64,000 bases of DNA from Gymnothorax reevesii. Its lineage: Eukaryota; Chordata; Actinopteri; Anguilliformes; Muraenidae. Numbering within the stretch: the stretch's first letter is position 1; every line of letters starts with the position of its first letter. The translations under genes and the position numbers were made by a program. Shown here one piece after another: positions 37,215 through 49,900 of the stretch. Where the stretch lies: contig CM056580.1 in NCBI GenBank assembly GCA_029721435.1, positions 71,325,367 to 71,389,366 of the forward strand. Reading direction: 5' to 3'. Below the pieces are notes generated by a model. It searched no databases, was not told the origin of the DNA, and saw only the letters and a list, made by a program, of their open reading frames with translations.

Positions 37215-37370
37215 TTGAAGAGTCTAGTGCTAAAGGTGCTTAAGTCACAAAATGTCTATTTTGTGAAAATTAAGAAAGTCTTCTTAGGAGACAACAAAAG
37301 ATGTTTTCCCATCCTTACCTCACAATGTGTGAAAATGCGACTTAAGTACTTTTAGCACTAGCCTCTTCAA
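37215..37370. mobile_element. 156-bp MITE with ~30-bp inverted ends
   Basis: TTGAAGAGTCTAGTGCTAAA (37215) pairs with the inverse of TTTAGCACTAGCCTCTTCAA (37351-37370). Only two or three mismatches occur over 32 bases, which include GCTTAAGTC/GACTTAAGT. It is non-coding, and the parental transposon was not identified. Confidence 0.8.
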
Positions 37371-37651
37371 TTATGGTAATTATTGGGGCCATAGTTCAGT
37401 AATCTCTGAATTATTCAGTGAAAGCTAGTTTAAAACTTTTACCATTAAATTTTGTCAGTGGTTCGTTCCATGGATTAAAAAAGGTGACCTGACCGTTGCC
37501 TGACGTGCTAAACCTGAAACGTTGTGTAATGTCGTGCAGATAAAAAACAGGCCATATTTAGGCTATAAACAGGTCGTTCATGAAACATGACAAAAATAGA
37601 ATGCAGAATGAAACGTGGGGATTGTGGTTTTCAAACAAGCATGCAGGTTTC

Positions 37652-37735
37652 TCACACACACGCTTTCGTGTGCGTAAACACACGCGTATATACACACACA
37701 CACACACTCACGCGCGTGCACGCGCGCACACACCA
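37652..37735. repeat. CA/CG-rich microsatellite just upstream of dok exon 1
   Basis: Runs of CACACA with CGCGTG and TATATA interruptions lie about 180 bases before the start codon. The alternating purine-pyrimidine composition is of the kind that can form Z-DNA. Any promoter effect is speculation. Confidence 0.9.
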
Positions 37736-37917
37736 CTTTGGTAAATTATCAGCGTAAGCAGGCTGAGTTTGGTGCACAGGAAGTCTTGATGACAGAGAAC
37801 TCGGGGCCTTTGCCTCACTTGAAGTCACCACAGACTCAGCGTGCTGCACGGCAGGGTAACAGACGGCTCGGTGGAGCCAGCGGCGAGGAGATCCCAGAGG
37901 AGTCAAGCTTCAACACC

Positions 37918-37977
37918 ATGGATGAGGACATCAGGAAGAAGGGAATACTCTACATTCAGCAGCAGAGGTTTGGGAAG
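37918..37977 (+). CDS. dok2: dok exon 1: start and first strand of the PH domain
   Basis: ATG at 37918 sits in a good context (AACACCATGG). The 20 codons read [20 protein letters not shown] and end at donor AAG|GTAAAA (37978), phase 0. Dok proteins begin in just this way (short acidic start, then G.LY.Q...FGK). The frame is open further upstream, but nothing there resembles Dok. Confidence 0.9.
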
Positions 37978-40900
37978 GTAAAAAAAAAAAAAATCTGTTG
38001 CCCTGTCACTCTGTACGCCTGGTTTTCTTGCTCCAAAGGCCACTGCATGTCTGATCTACCCTGGAATCAGTGGTTTAGTGATCCCTGGATATGTGGGTAT
38101 ACTCGATTACTCGATTCAGTAAATGGGTAGATCACGTAAGAGAAAGTGGGTAATCTCCCCTATTGGCAGAAAAATAGGTAGGTATATACTCTGTCTGCCT
38201 GCACATACCCGGATAACCCCGGTTGGCATATTGTATCATGATGTCCCTGTACTGAGCACTTAAAGGCATCGTTCATTTATGGTGTTCTTTTGTTAGTAGT
38301 TTTAATATAACTTTTGATGGTTCCATTTCATCGTATGCAAGTGCTTAGCCCACTTTACGAGCACCATAAAAATATTTCAAAAATAATTTTCTCAAGAGGT
38401 GATGTTAACGCAAAGGAATTTGAACTTAAGGAAATCTTCTTGGGGGAAAGAAACCAAGGTGTACGATATTTGAAAATGAATATCAGGGAAAATACTGTTG
38501 TGAGGCTTGTCAGGGGCAGGATAGATGAAGACATGGATCAAATATGCGTACTATGAATAAATAGTATGAACACTTAATTTGTGTTTTCCCCATAATAGAT
38601 GCACTCAACCTTATATTTGCATTAATGATGAGAAATCCAACATAAATGCCCAGGAAAATTTCCCCTACAGTAAAAATCTATCTTGGATCAAACTCTTAGT
38701 ATTTCAGAGTTCTTTTACCTCCAGAGGATTACACATGACCAGATTAGTCAAATGCAGTTTTAGAAAAATGTTTCTAAGATCATGCTTGTATGACTAAACA
38801 ATGACTCAAGGATGTGAAACTACAAGCCCAAAGATCGGAGCCATGAGAGAATCACAATGTATTGGATTGGTTGGAGGTTTATGGTACATTGAGTGGCAAA
38901 GCAACAGATGATGGAAAGTATAGGTATATCTGACATGATATCTGATATTTTAAATCTACTCAAGGCTAAAATACCTAAATGTTTAAAATTACAATTGAGG
39001 GAAATTCTTAAAAAATATTTAATGATATTATAATGCTACTTGGTAAAATATTGCTCTAGCTCTTTATTGTCTTTTTGAGAAAAAGATAAGTCATATTTCT
39101 CTGTGTATATTACTATTCTAACGGTCTCTGAATTTTTAAATGTAGCACAATCATCTGGAGTAATTCAATCACTCATTTTAACACAATCAACATTTGAGAG
39201 GGTTTTGTTCCAAAAAGTTGTTATGAATTTCAAGATTTTCATGCCATTTTCATGTATGTTTTGAAATGTTTTGGGATTTTAATGCCTGTGATACTGCAAG
39301 TCTGCCCTAGTTTTAATGATTAAGTTGACTCGATTGAAAAGCTATTATGATTTTTTTTATTTAAGTGATTGACAGCTGCTACAAGGAAACGGACATATTG
39401 CAGCTGACATATTTAAAATAACTAGAGGGGCACTTGGTAGAGCGTATACCTCTGCCTCGCCATATGTCAATATTATTGGCTCTGGATCCACAAGAATATT
39501 ATCCAGATCACTAACTCTACTCAATTCTAAATTGGTGTAGATTCCATTTAAAACTGAAATTTAATGAAAATCTGTTCATTACATAAGGGTCAATTATTTT
39601 ATTCAGGTATATTTTAACTTCTTCCAGATCTAGAATCCAAAATATGTTCCGAATCACTTCCAAAATTGAATCAACTCATCCTTGGACTGACCACCTACCA
39701 TCATACCAAATTTCGTGCCAATCCGCTCGTAACTTTTTGAGTCATCCTGTTGACAGACATGCAAACAGACAAACACGGGTGAAAACATAAACTCCTTGGC
39801 GGAGGTAACTGGAGATTTTGCTTGCTCACAACCAATACATAAATATATACCCGGACACCTGTACTTGATCTCCCAAACAATGCTGAAAGATAATTATTTA
39901 GCCTCAATCCTCAGGTCGAAGCTTAGGTCCAAGGTCAGAAAGTAGTAAAGAATATATTCATTCCTGACTGCGGGACATATTCCTAAGCCTGACATGCATC
40001 CTGCGAGATATAAATATGTATATGTGAAATACATATACACATTACAAACATACTGTATGTAACAGTCAGATTGTGAAACCAGTCATTTTGTGAAATGAAT
40101 AAAAATGTTTAGTAACCCTAACCCTAACCCTAACCCTAACCATTTCATGAAATGATTGAAATTTTTAGTCATTTCATGATATGACTGATTTCACAATCTG
40201 ACTGAAGCACATCACTGGATGACGTGACAACACTGGATGCGCAATGACATCAAAAGAGTCAGTCAAACTATAATATAATAAGTCAGGAAAAATTATTGGC
40301 AGAGCCATGGACATGCATTGATGTCTAGACACTTCAAATATTCGGAAAATGTGTTTACATGCACCAACTTTCTACATTTAACAGGTCTATGGCAGGTATC
40401 TACGCCAATTCAGAATTGTGCAAACCAGAATATTATCTTCAATGGAATCAGGCAGGTGTTTACATGACAACACGGAATGATTTTTAATATTTTTAATATA
40501 CCTGTGCCTGTAAACAAAATGAGGCTACAGGGTGATACAGGGTGTTTCTTGACAATCTATGGCTTTCCATCAGTCCTTAAAGTAAATCTAAGCTATATTG
40601 ATTAATATGTGAGATACAGGGTATTTTCCTGTTTGACCATGAAATTGAGGTCAAAGGTCAAATCTAAGGTCACAAAATAATGCGCAATTTATGACTTCTT
40701 GTCAGTCCCTAAGATAAACCTAAGTCCTCAATGTGACAGTAAGTGAGATATAGCAGTGTTCCCCAACCCTCTCCCGGAGGCCCACCTGTCCTGCATGCTT
40801 TAGATTTCTCTCTGCTTCAGCACTGGTGATTCAAATGATCAGCTCGGTAATCACCCCCTAAAGCTGATTGATGAGAGCCTGATCATTTGAATCCCCTGTG

Positions 40901-43900
40901 CTGGAGCAGGGAGAGATCTAAAACAAGCAGGGCAGGTGGGACTCCAGGAGAGGGTTGGGGAACACTGAGATATAGGCCGTTGTTTAAAGGTTTGTGAATT
41001 TAGACAATTCATAAATTATTTAATCAATCATTAACCAATTTTGAACAAAATTGATAGGCATTGAGACCTCATCTCTACTATTGCCTATGCCAAAATATGC
41101 ACTGATAGGCCAAAAAAAAAAAAAAATTCTAAAAACTATTGTATGTAAAAAAATGACTCAAAAATGAACTAAATCCATGTTCTACTGCGAGACCTTGAGT
41201 AAAATCGAAACATCGGCCATGAGAGCAAAACCGGAATGACACCAGTAGGTGCAGCTGGAGAAGAAAAAAGCAAAAACTTCTAGTCTGTTCAAGTCGATGG
41301 GATGAATAATTCGCAAGGTAGCATGCTAACGCTTTTCTCCATTAAATTAATTCATTCAGGTTTCTACGACAACTGTTACAAATGTTACTTCATACTTAAA
41401 TAGCGAAAAGCTTTAGTATTGTAGCCAGCCAGCTGTGAAAACAGGGCCTCATTTGACATGCATGGGGCCTGATGTCTGTCAAGTGTGCACTGTGGACTGA
41501 AGGTTGCACTTTGTAATCATGTAGCTACATAGGCTACCTATTTTCAGACACCTTTCCTTGTCATGGCCTAATAAAACCACCGAATAAAAAGATGGAAAAA
41601 GCAACCATGCCGTCACCCATTGGTTTCAGCATACCAATTAGGAAGCCAGGATTTAGGCAATTTGAACAGCTCCATTTTGTCATTTTGAAGCCGGATGTAA
41701 TTTCTATTTCTAAGCACGAATGGGGACGCACCCGATATCTAAAAATAGCCTATGCATAAGGCGAACGTCATTCACTGAACCCAGAAGTCAGGCAAGCAAA
41801 CAACAGGAGGCAATGTGCTGAGCTGGGAAAAGAGGGATTTTAGGCAATTTCATCAACTTTTATTTTAGACCTAACTTGTGTGGACAAGGGGACCAAAAAA
41901 CATTGCTGCTACAGGGAATGCAACAGTGATAGCTACAATGGCACTGAAAAAATTCACTTCACCATTGACAGCTAACAGGGAAACACAGATAAGGGGCAGT
42001 CCAGATAACACAAAACCGCGGCAATAACAACCCTTTTTTCATTTGCACTGAGCCAGATGCAGAAACACAAAAGCAACATGTTCAATGCTCTAATCATAGC
42101 AGGATAACAAGGAAGACTTCGTATTCATACTTTAATTTGTGACCTTTGTGACAGGTTTGTAACGGCAAGCTAGGTTGGTAACATTTCATTACAACAAGTG
42201 TATTATCAAGTAGGGTATGATTCTATGTTAGAATTTGAAGTTATTCCACCTATGTTGTCAGGATTTTCTTTTGCAGCGGCTGCGATTCATTTGTTCGGTA
42301 TTGTTTATTATAGTTCGGAAGTAGGCATTTTTAGATCGCCAATGTGATGCGATACCGCTTATTTCAAACCTCGCAGTGTATGGAAAATATGTTGATGTTC
42401 AAGAATGATGCTAGGTAAGGGAACAAAGCTTGTGAAGACTACAAAAGGGGTTTTATACTCCTATTGCTGCTGGTGGGTCTACACACATATCAGAATGCAG
42501 CAGGTTAACCAGGTTACCTGGTCGTAGGTCACAGCCTGGGACGGGGGAGAAAGGGAGGAGTGTGACTAAATTTACTACTCATCATTTGTCCATTCTTTTG
42601 GTGTAATCAGTTAATAATCATCGATATACGCCTCAGGAGGAGTAATTCTATTTTGAAACTACCTTTGAGCACATATTTCCGCTTCATTACATGGAGAAAA
42701 AACTAATAACAAGCAGTTTAGTGCGTCTTGTTTTCAATGGTTCTGTATGGCAGATGCCCGATGCTTGCCCGACATCCACATCACATGACGATTATTCACG
42801 TTTTTTGTGACGTCATCCGGGCGGGTCCCCATTGATGATCCAGGATTGAGCGAGGGGTGGATCTATGGGTGGATCAGACATATCTGAGGAGGAGCAGAGG
42901 ATAGCCACACCCCCTACAGCATATTCTGGCTTTATCCTTTCTTGTATTTAGGACCATAATTTACAAAAATGAACATCATGATATGTCAAAGGAGACTTGA
43001 TAGATGTGATAGATACCATATAATAATGTGGAAAATCATTATTGAACTAGAAAAGTGCAGTTCCAGGGGAAACTGTGTGGGCAAGCTGGACGCGGCTGAT
43101 AATGTGAGGTTCAAATTGTTGAAAAGGTAAGCTGTTGAAAATGAGTTTAAAGCTTCTGAAAATTTTAATTATTTATGACTGTGGGATATTTTACTGTTTA
43201 ATTGTGATGGAAGAAAATCAAAATAAAACGAGGGAAAAAATCACCACACTTTAAAAGGTATGAAAATGCTAAAGTAAATCACTAGTTAAAGTGGTTTTGT
43301 ATTACCCCAATTCCGAAATAGTTGGGACAAAGTGTAAATTGTGACTAACATCAAAATGCAATGACTTTCAAATCACACCAGCCAGTATTTTATTCACAAT
43401 AGAACAGACATAACAGAGCAGATGTTGAAACTGAGAGATTTTACAATTCTACCCACAAACTGAGCTCATTTCAAATTTGATGGGTGCTACAGGTCTCAAA
43501 AAAGTTGGGACAGGGGCCTGTTTACCATGGTGTAGCATCTCCTCTTATTTTTAACACAGAGTGGACGCGTCTGTAGGCATTGTACACTGTCCCGCACCAA
43601 TGTCGACTCACTTTATTGAGCAGAGCTTAAATAGAAACATTGATTGAAATTCTCGGTACTCATCTTGAAGAACTGAGCCCTCTTATCAAAACATTCACGT
43701 TTAATATCTAAAAGAGTCAGTAGATTTGAAGAAATTAGAAACAAAAATCGACTGTCTGATGCAGAGTTAGCCTATATTGAAACCATCCGACAGTCGGACA
43801 CGGAGATATATTAAAACCCTGTCCGACCTTCGGACACGTAGACACTCTGTTCAACGCAATCTGTCGTGCAAAAAATTAGTTTCGCGTCCATTGTGCAAGC

Positions 43901-46900
43901 GGCTTACAACTAGGCTACTATTGTTGTCACTGAGGCTTTATCGTATTTAGTGGGGGAAAGGAATACAGCCTGATTGCTATGATCTCGTACTGAGTTAAGA
44001 TCACAGAGTGAACATAAATGTGTACCGTATCTTGCATTGTTGTCCATGCATGTTAATCCCAAAATTTTAAGCATCAACAGGGTGTAATAATAGAAACACG
44101 CTATCCATCGTTTCTCTTCCCAATGATGCAGGCAGAAGAAATAAATGAGCGACCGTCGTATTTCATTCCAACTTCATAAATTTGAATTATCTGGCGTAGT
44201 TTCGTTTTGAAATTCCATTCAAGTTCACTCATGGTAATAATTCGAGAATGCCCTGCCAGCTAACTCATATTCGTAATGCTTAATATAGTCGTAAGCAGTG
44301 CAGAAAACATGCCTGAAGCAGCAAAATAAAATGCGACAGTAACGCATCATGCAGATATAGGACAGAGGCTTCTATATTCCAACACACTAAAGGTGAGGAG
44401 AGGAGCTCATTAGACTGGTGAAGATTTGACTCGGCTTTTATACCCAAACACGCCTTCTTTGTCACTTGCGCCGGCAGGAGGGACAGAGGAGTACTTGCGC
44501 CAGGCTGCACCGGGCACGAAATTGCAACATACGCCTAGACACACCCCGTTGGCGCGGCGCACCCCCCATTCGCCGCGCCTGCGCCTGGTCTACGAATTTA
44601 AAGCCCGCAGTCATCCTGATGTAAAAGTTGCATTATGTGGTTTTGCATTGTCCTGCTGAAATACACAAGGCCTTCCATGGAATAGATGTCATCTGGAGGG
44701 GAGCATATGTTGCTCTTAAACCTTTATATACCTTTCAGCATTCATGGTGCTTTTTAAAACATGCAAGTGTCACACACCATATGCACTAATGCCTCCCCTT
44801 ACCATAAGAGATGCTGGCTTTTGAACCGAACGCTGATAACAGGAGGGGTGGTCTTTCTCCTCTTTAGCCCGGAGGACACGACGCCCATGATTTCCAACTA
44901 GAATGTCAAATTTGTAATCGCCTGACCAAAGGACACTTTGCCACTTTGCTACACTCCATTTTAAATGAGCCTTGGCCCACAGAACATGGTGGCGCTTCTG
45001 GATTATGCTCAACAATGACATTCTTTTTGCATGGTAGAGTTTAAGGTGGCATGTTATGTTACACACCTGATTCCACTTAACTTAATTACTTGCTAAATAT
45101 TCTTTCAGCTGATTCTCTGATGTATTAATTGCTTTTTCAGCACTTTTTTGCCTTTGTCCCAATTTTTTGAGACCTGTTGCAGCCAGAAAATTTGAAATAA
45201 GCTTATTTTGTGGATAGAAATGTAAAATGTCTGAGTTTCAACATTTGAAATGGCATCTGTGTTCTATTGTATATAACATAATGGCTTGTGATCTGAAAGT
45301 CATAGCATTTTGATTTTATTCACAATTTACACTTTGTCCCAACAATTTCGTAATTGGGGTCGTACATAAAAGTAGATAAAGGGGTTGAGGTGTTTCAAGT
45401 AGTACTGTATCGACGTTTTGAAAGATTCAAGTGCAAATGCTACTCCTGTGATTGAGATCAATATGACGAATCAAAGAACTGCCATTAAGACAGTGGACTA
45501 TTTTATACCAGGTCAGCTATTTGACAGCATATAATAAAGGTAAACATAAATATCAACATTTTATGTCACATGAATATTTAGAAAATAACAAAATGATTCA
45601 TTATATTTTGTAGGAGCAAAGAACCCTATATAGAGCTGTGAAAAAGTATTTGCCCCCTTCCTGATTTCTTTCCTTTGTCTTTTTTTTTATTTTTTATATT
45701 TTGCATATTTTGATGTGAATTGTTCCTCTTCCAGTCTGTTGGGCTACAGTGTCAGTGATGTTACTGTATGCACTTACTGTAAGTTGCTTTGGGCAAAAGC
45801 GTCTGCTAAATACATGTAATGTAATATTTGACACACTTAAATGTTTCAGATCAACAAACAAATTTTAATATTAGACAAAGATAACCTGAGTACAAAATGC
45901 AGTTTTTAAATTGTAATTTAGTTTAGTAAGGGAATAAAGCTAGCCAAACCTACCTGCCTTACGTGAAAAAGTAATTGCCAATTTTCACTAGCCACACCCA
46001 GGCGGCCTGGGTGTGGCTAGTGAAATTGAACGAAAAAAAATGTGGTTCAATTCATGATTGACTGGGCCAGGCCTGATTACTGCCAGACCTGTTGAATCAA
46101 GAAATCACTGTAGTAGAACCTGTCTGACAAAGTGCAGCAGGCTAAAAGATCTTAAAAAGCAAGACATCATGCCGTGATCTAAAAAAAATCAAGAGAAACA
46201 AAGTCATTGACATCTATCAGTCTGGAAAGGGTAAAAAGCCATTTCTAAGGCTCTGGGACTCCAGCGAACCACAGTGAGAGCCATTATCCACAAATAGAGA
46301 AAACTTGGAACAAGGCTGAACCTTCAGTAGGTAGAACCCTCAGTTAGTAGGTAGGAGTGGCCGGCCTACCAAATTACTCCAAGAGCACATCGACCACCCA
46401 TCCAGAAGGTCACAAAAGAACCCAGAAAAACATCTAAAGAACTGCAGGCGTCATTTGCCTCTGTTAAAGTCAGTGTTCATGATTCAACAGTAAAAAAGAG
46501 ACTGGGCAAAATTGGCATCCATAGGAGAGTTCCAAGGTGAAAACCAATGTTGACCAAAAAGAACACAAAGGCTCGTCTCACATTTTCCAAAAAACATCTT
46601 GATGATCCCCAAGACTTTTGGGAAAATATTCTGTGGTCTGACGAGACAAAAGTTGAATTTTTTGGATGTGTGCGTCCTGTTACATCTGGCATACAACTAA
46701 CACAGCACTTCATAAAAAGAACATCATGCCAACGGTCAAACATTGTGGTGGTAATGTGATGGTCTGTGAATGTCATTAACAGGCATATAAATGATTAAAT
46801 CAATTTATTTTCGGCAACATTATTGGCAAGATGACCAGAACAATGAGCTGCAATGTAAAATGGGGTGTCATTATTTATCAATAGAAATTTTCGTAAAATG

Positions 46901-49900
46901 ATCGCTGGTTAAATTGGAATGGCTGAGCACTGTAGCAGGCTAGCTAAGGGCCACTCTCATAACTAAGTTACGTTACTCTGTTCCATAACCATTATGTAAC
47001 ATTACTTTGTTAGGTAGCCACTCATATGACAGTGGAGGAAAATCACGATTCGGCATTTGTTCCATATTTTTCACTATCACATAAATGCAGTACTTTTCCC
47101 AAAGCCCAACTCATGACGTGGAAGTGATCAATACAAACTGTTGCTAGTTCAAACACTAAAGTGATAGCTTGACTGCACTGTAAGTAAGCAGAGCAGAATG
47201 ATGATGTTTGTTCAGTGCTAACTTGTATTGAAATGACTATTCAGGCTCGTACGGAAATTACATTTGCTTTCTATTATATTGCGCAATTCACTTATGTGAT
47301 GAACAGAATCTTATACTCTCAGTGGTGACCTGATCAGGCCACCATTAATGCCTCGATAAATAAAACCGCTGGAAATGTGTATCACAATCATCAAACCCCT
47401 GTAGTTCTGGCCCTTCATCTCTTCTAATCTGATTCAAGCATTTGCTACTACAAAGATAAACTTATGAAAAATACAGTCAGCATGCAATCTAGTATCCCCG
47501 TTATGCTGCGGGACACCACAGTGAAACGCTGATCTGGACGTGGCCATTGTTCGTTTTTCTAGTCCCTTGTTTTTGCACTGGAATGCATGGTATGTATCAA
47601 TTTTCAGTGGAATTTGTGAGTAATCCATACACTGCATTAGTGAGGGTTAAAAGAATTGTTGGAGTTGAAGCCTGTTAATCACTACAATAATGATTCAATC
47701 ATAGGCTCTTTAGCGTTTGCTTATGTAAATCCAAAAGGCAACTTTATTTTTGGCCAGGCAGTGTAAATAAAATTGGTTGACAACAGTGCCCTGTAGTTTG
47801 ACCGCAAGAAACCTCTTCAGATGCAGTGGCAGTGGAATGAACGTAAACCCAAAGTCTCCTCGACTTCACCTGGGGATCCAAGTAGTTTGACTTTAATTGA
47901 TATTCAGGAGAAGTAACATGTCATGACATGTATTATCATTTCATACATTGAAGCTTATCTACACAAGACATTTATCAGTGCTTAAGCAAATGAGTTGCAG
48001 CTTTCAACAAGGCTATGTGTGTTTGAATAAATCAAACGACCCACAGGCACACGCTGCAAACTAGCAACCTTATATGGGCTATTTACCACGCAAAAATGCA
48101 AGACTTCTCATATAAATATGCAAAACAATTACTACAAAGAGCAGCAAAAGCAAAATGTCTATCTTCAAAGCACATCTGTCTGATTATAGTGTCTCATTTT
48201 GCTGACATTAACTGCACACACACAACAATAGCTCATTTAGACATGCAGCATCAATATTGCCTTCGCTCACTCTTGTTATGAGAGCTTGATTTGCCAAGGG
48301 ACCATTTTCACTGCTGAAAGTTTAATGCAATGAAGACATTCTCAAAACCACATAGAAATAAAAGAAATTGGAAAAGAATATAATTTGTCTATCTGACATG
48401 ACATTTGAAAGTCCATATCGGAATCTTAACTGGCTACATCTCTCTTACATTGCACTGGAGTCATGTCCAATGCTGTTGCTTTCTTTTTTTCATAGCCATG
48501 TAGCCATGGGAACCCAACAATATTCTTAGTAAGCTTTCATAAAAATGCCATTCAGAGGAAAAGTAATCAGGGCGGTTTCTGTTTGTGCCTTTATAAGTGT
48601 CTGAAAGCAATTTACAGAGCACTGAGAGCTTCTCTGACGGTAGAAATGACAGACAGAGGTGAAAAGGCTGCTGAAGGAGCGCACAAAGATCAAATTTGGT
48701 GTTAACGGCAGGGTAGCAGGGTTTCTGGCAAAGCTCTTTTCTGCTGTGCCAAACACACCTCAAAATCTTGTCTCGCGTAGGTTTTGTGAAAGGAAACAAT
48801 GTATGAAATTCAATTCTCATTTAGTGAGCTGGTCTACACTTTTGGTTTTGCTCCCTTCGGAGTCAATACCTAAGCAAGAATCAAAGTTTCTGCGCACATC
48901 TCAGAAAGCCTCACTCAAAACGTGAGTGAAAGGATGATTTCTGAGAAAGACAGACATATTCCGCAAAATTCAAATGTGCTGTTTGTTCCATTCAGAGAAG
49001 TACTGATAGGCATAACAATGCGCCGTGTCATGTATGCCATGAAAGTAAATGTAAAGGTCATGAAGGTAAACAAAAATGGAACTTTGTTTTTATCTGTTTT
49101 TTTGCAAAGCAGGATGGTGATCTTTATTTCGCCAAACTATTGTAGTATAATCTGTCCCAAAATAATTTCATTACTCATAAATAAATACTGACCCAAGAAT
49201 TGAACCTTTCTTTTCTTCTAGAAATGGAAAAAGGTGTGGTCTGTCATCTACAGAGAAAGTGCCTGTTCCATCAGCCGGATGGAGTTCTTTGAGTGTAAAG
49301 ACAATGCGGTCAGTATGGACAAGCCTGACAAGACCCTTCGCAAGCAGGAGAACAAGAAGGTGATCAGGCTGAGCGACTGCATTCGGGTCTCAGAGGTGGA
49401 GATAGAGGGTTGCCCCAAAGACTGTGGCCCATTTCTGGTGGAGACAACTGAGAAACTCTACATATTTGCAGCAGAGAACACCGTGCTGGAAGACTGGATC
49501 CAGAAGCTTTGTGAGATCGCCTTCCCAGTATGTTCACCCTCTGGCTGTATAGATTTGCCATGCCAAAAACGCAGCGCACACATGCAGCTATGCGTGAGAG
49601 CTGTGTATAATTGGCTTCGTGTTGCTCAGGGATTCGGGAGGGAAATGGTGTGGGTTAGCATGGTTCACTGGCCATCTGGGCACTCGTCAGGTTGCCTGTA
49701 CCCTCTTTCAGCACAAGATTTGCAACTATGAGTCAAAAGAAGTGGGGGCTGACAGGAACCTGTGTCAGACGACAACTGCAAATTGTTTGCCTTCCCCTGA
49801 GACAGCAGCATGAGTCACATATGAGCCTGTTTATGCATAGTTTGCTGATTGGACATTCTAGATTTGGGATAAAAGAAACCGTAATTTTTAAAAATGCCGA

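Larger units (their letters stand above)
34696..37917. other. Intergenic sequence before the dok gene
   Basis: It contains the pogo-like scrap (35277-35468), a MITE (37215-37370) and a CA repeat (37652-37735), described separately. Nothing else is recognisable. The dok promoter and 5' UTR must lie in the last few hundred bases, but no TATA box or initiator is clear. Confidence 0.4.

Noticed and set aside
37738..37917. N-terminal extension of the dok protein
   Set aside because: The frame is open but begins inside the CA-repeat flank without an ATG, and Dok proteins start only a few residues before the PH domain.
39422..39520. Possible tRNA gene (GGTAGAGCGTATACC phrase)
   Set aside because: I could not fold a cloverleaf with acceptor stem and proper B box; it is better explained as the start of a dispersed repeat.
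40113..40140. Telomere repeat as evidence of a chromosome end or fusion
   Set aside because: Only four and a half units, exactly centred in a palindromic MITE, so mobile-element origin is simpler.
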